From Agathobacter sp. (GTDB lineage: Bacteria > Bacillota_A > Clostridia > Lachnospirales > Lachnospiraceae), in assembly GCA_017936725.1 (NCBI GenBank), contig JAGBEZ010000164.1, positions 1-6,749 of the forward strand: DNA of 6,749 nucleotides, written 5' to 3'. The translations under genes and the position numbers were made by a program. The notes under the pieces are model-generated. The model worked only from the letters and a program-made list of their open reading frames with translations. It made no database searches and had not been told where the DNA came from. Shown here piece after piece: positions 6,095 to 6,749 of the stretch (the first letter of the stretch is position 1; every line of letters begins with the position of its first letter).

Positions 6095-6749
6095 ATGAAA
6101 ATATTAGCAATTGAAAGCTCTGGCCTTGTTGCCAGTATAGCGGTTATCGAAAATCACACCCTCTTGGGTGAATATACCATGAATCACAAGAAAACCCATT
6201 CGCAGACACTTTTGCCGATGTTAGAGGAGTTAACCAAGATGATTGAACTCGATTTAAATAGCATCGATGCAATTGCAGTGTCAAAGGGACCAGGTTCTTT
6301 TACGGGGCTTCGCATTGGTTCTGCAACAGCAAAGGGATTAGGTCTTGCCTTAGATAAACCGATTATTCCAGTGCCGACCGTGGATGCTCTGGCATTTAAT
6401 CTCTGGGGAACAGACAAGCTGGTATGTCCTCTGATGGACGCACGCAGACAGCAGGCGTACACAGGACTTTACACATTTGAAAATGGGAATCTTCGCACGC
6501 TTGTGCCACAGTGCGCAGTGGACATCAGTGAAGTAGTAGCAGAAGTAAACAAGCAAGGCAGAGAAGTGATTTTCTTAGGCGATGGAGTACCAGTGTTCGC
6601 AGATTATCTTGCAGAAAACGTAAGCGTTCCATATGGTTTTGCACCAGCAACCTGTCATATCCAAAGAGCGACCAGCGTAGCTGCTTTGGGTGAGGTCTTG
6701 TATGAGAAAGGAATTGTGGAATCTGCAAGAGAACACAAACCAGATTATT
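6095..6749 (+). CDS. tsaB: TsaB, t6A37 complex subunit (3' end outside window)
   Basis: The first 218 residues of TsaB; the window ends before the stop codon. TsaB is an inactive ASKHA-fold paralogue of TsaD that serves as its dimer partner in t6A synthesis. Visible: MKILAIESS (1-9), the H35-S36-containing HSQTLLPML (35-43), the hallmark KGPGSFTGLRIG (64-75), MDARRQQAY (114-122), FLGDG (160-164) and the start of the C-terminal KPDY motif (215-218), which in relatives is followed by about 15-25 residues. The start matches the family N-terminus. Its Shine-Dalgarno is weak: AAAAGG at 6077-6082, 12 bases from the ATG. In many Firmicutes rimI and tsaD follow; these would lie beyond the window. Confidence 0.95.
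   Translation, partial: MKILAIESSGLVASIAVIENHTLLGEYTMNHKKTHSQTLLPMLEELTKMIELDLNSIDAIAVSKGPGSFTGLRIGSATAKGLGLALDKPIIPVPTVDALAFNLWGTDKLVCPLMDARRQQAYTGLYTFENGNLRTLVPQCAVDISEVVAEVNKQGREVIFLGDGVPVFADYLAENVSVPYGFAPATCHIQRATSVAALGEVLYEKGIVESAREHKPDY

Noticed and set aside
5758..6728. Minus-strand open frames opposite tsaE and tsaB
   Set aside because: They are shadows of two well-supported conserved genes, and no promoter or ribosome binding site precedes them.

Overview
The window is AT-rich chromosomal DNA with strong AGGAG-type ribosome binding sites, SigA-type promoters and hairpin-plus-U-tract terminators. Together with the proteins it encodes (DUF975 membrane protein, a one-piece Tex, riboswitch-controlled RibU, a YcxB-like protein upstream of tsaE-tsaB), this points to a Clostridia-type Firmicute, most likely a member of the Lachnospiraceae. 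Nothing in it looks like a mobile element, prophage, CRISPR array or rRNA/tRNA gene.

Layout. (1) Positions 30-1141, minus strand: a two-gene unit encoding a small two-to-three-helix membrane protein and a DUF975 polytopic membrane protein. (2) Positions 1171-1236: a compact divergent promoter region, where an excellent SigA promoter for tex shares its -10 region with a weaker minus-strand -10. (3) Positions 1237-3456, plus strand: tex, a 714-residue S1-domain transcription accessory factor, closed by a strong intrinsic terminator. (4) Positions 3460-3943: a small helix-turn-helix regulator preceded by an 8-bp inverted repeat next to its ribosome binding site. (5) Positions 3968-5008: a self-contained riboflavin uptake unit made of promoter, FMN riboswitch, attenuator hairpin, ribU and terminator. 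(6) Positions 5018-6749: an operon that starts at an extended -10 promoter, with a YcxB-like membrane protein, then tsaE and tsaB (cut by the window end), which belong to tRNA t6A37 synthesis.

How it works together. The best-understood module is ribU. FMN should stabilise the aptamer, let the downstream hairpin form and stop transcription, so the riboflavin-binding subunit of an ECF transporter is made only when flavin is short. The antiterminator can be proposed directly from the sequence (4022-4030 with 4153-4161). TsaE and TsaB act with TsaC and TsaD, which are not in the window, in the universal threonylcarbamoyl modification of ANN-decoding tRNAs. The remaining genes are linked by position rather than by a known shared pathway.

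This is mostly an ordinary housekeeping region, and I did not find a convincing undescribed system. The points most worth a second look are the two mutually exclusive hairpins in the leader of the YcxB-like gene, the extra N-terminal membrane helix of RibU, the proposed antiterminator and the symmetric divergent promoter.
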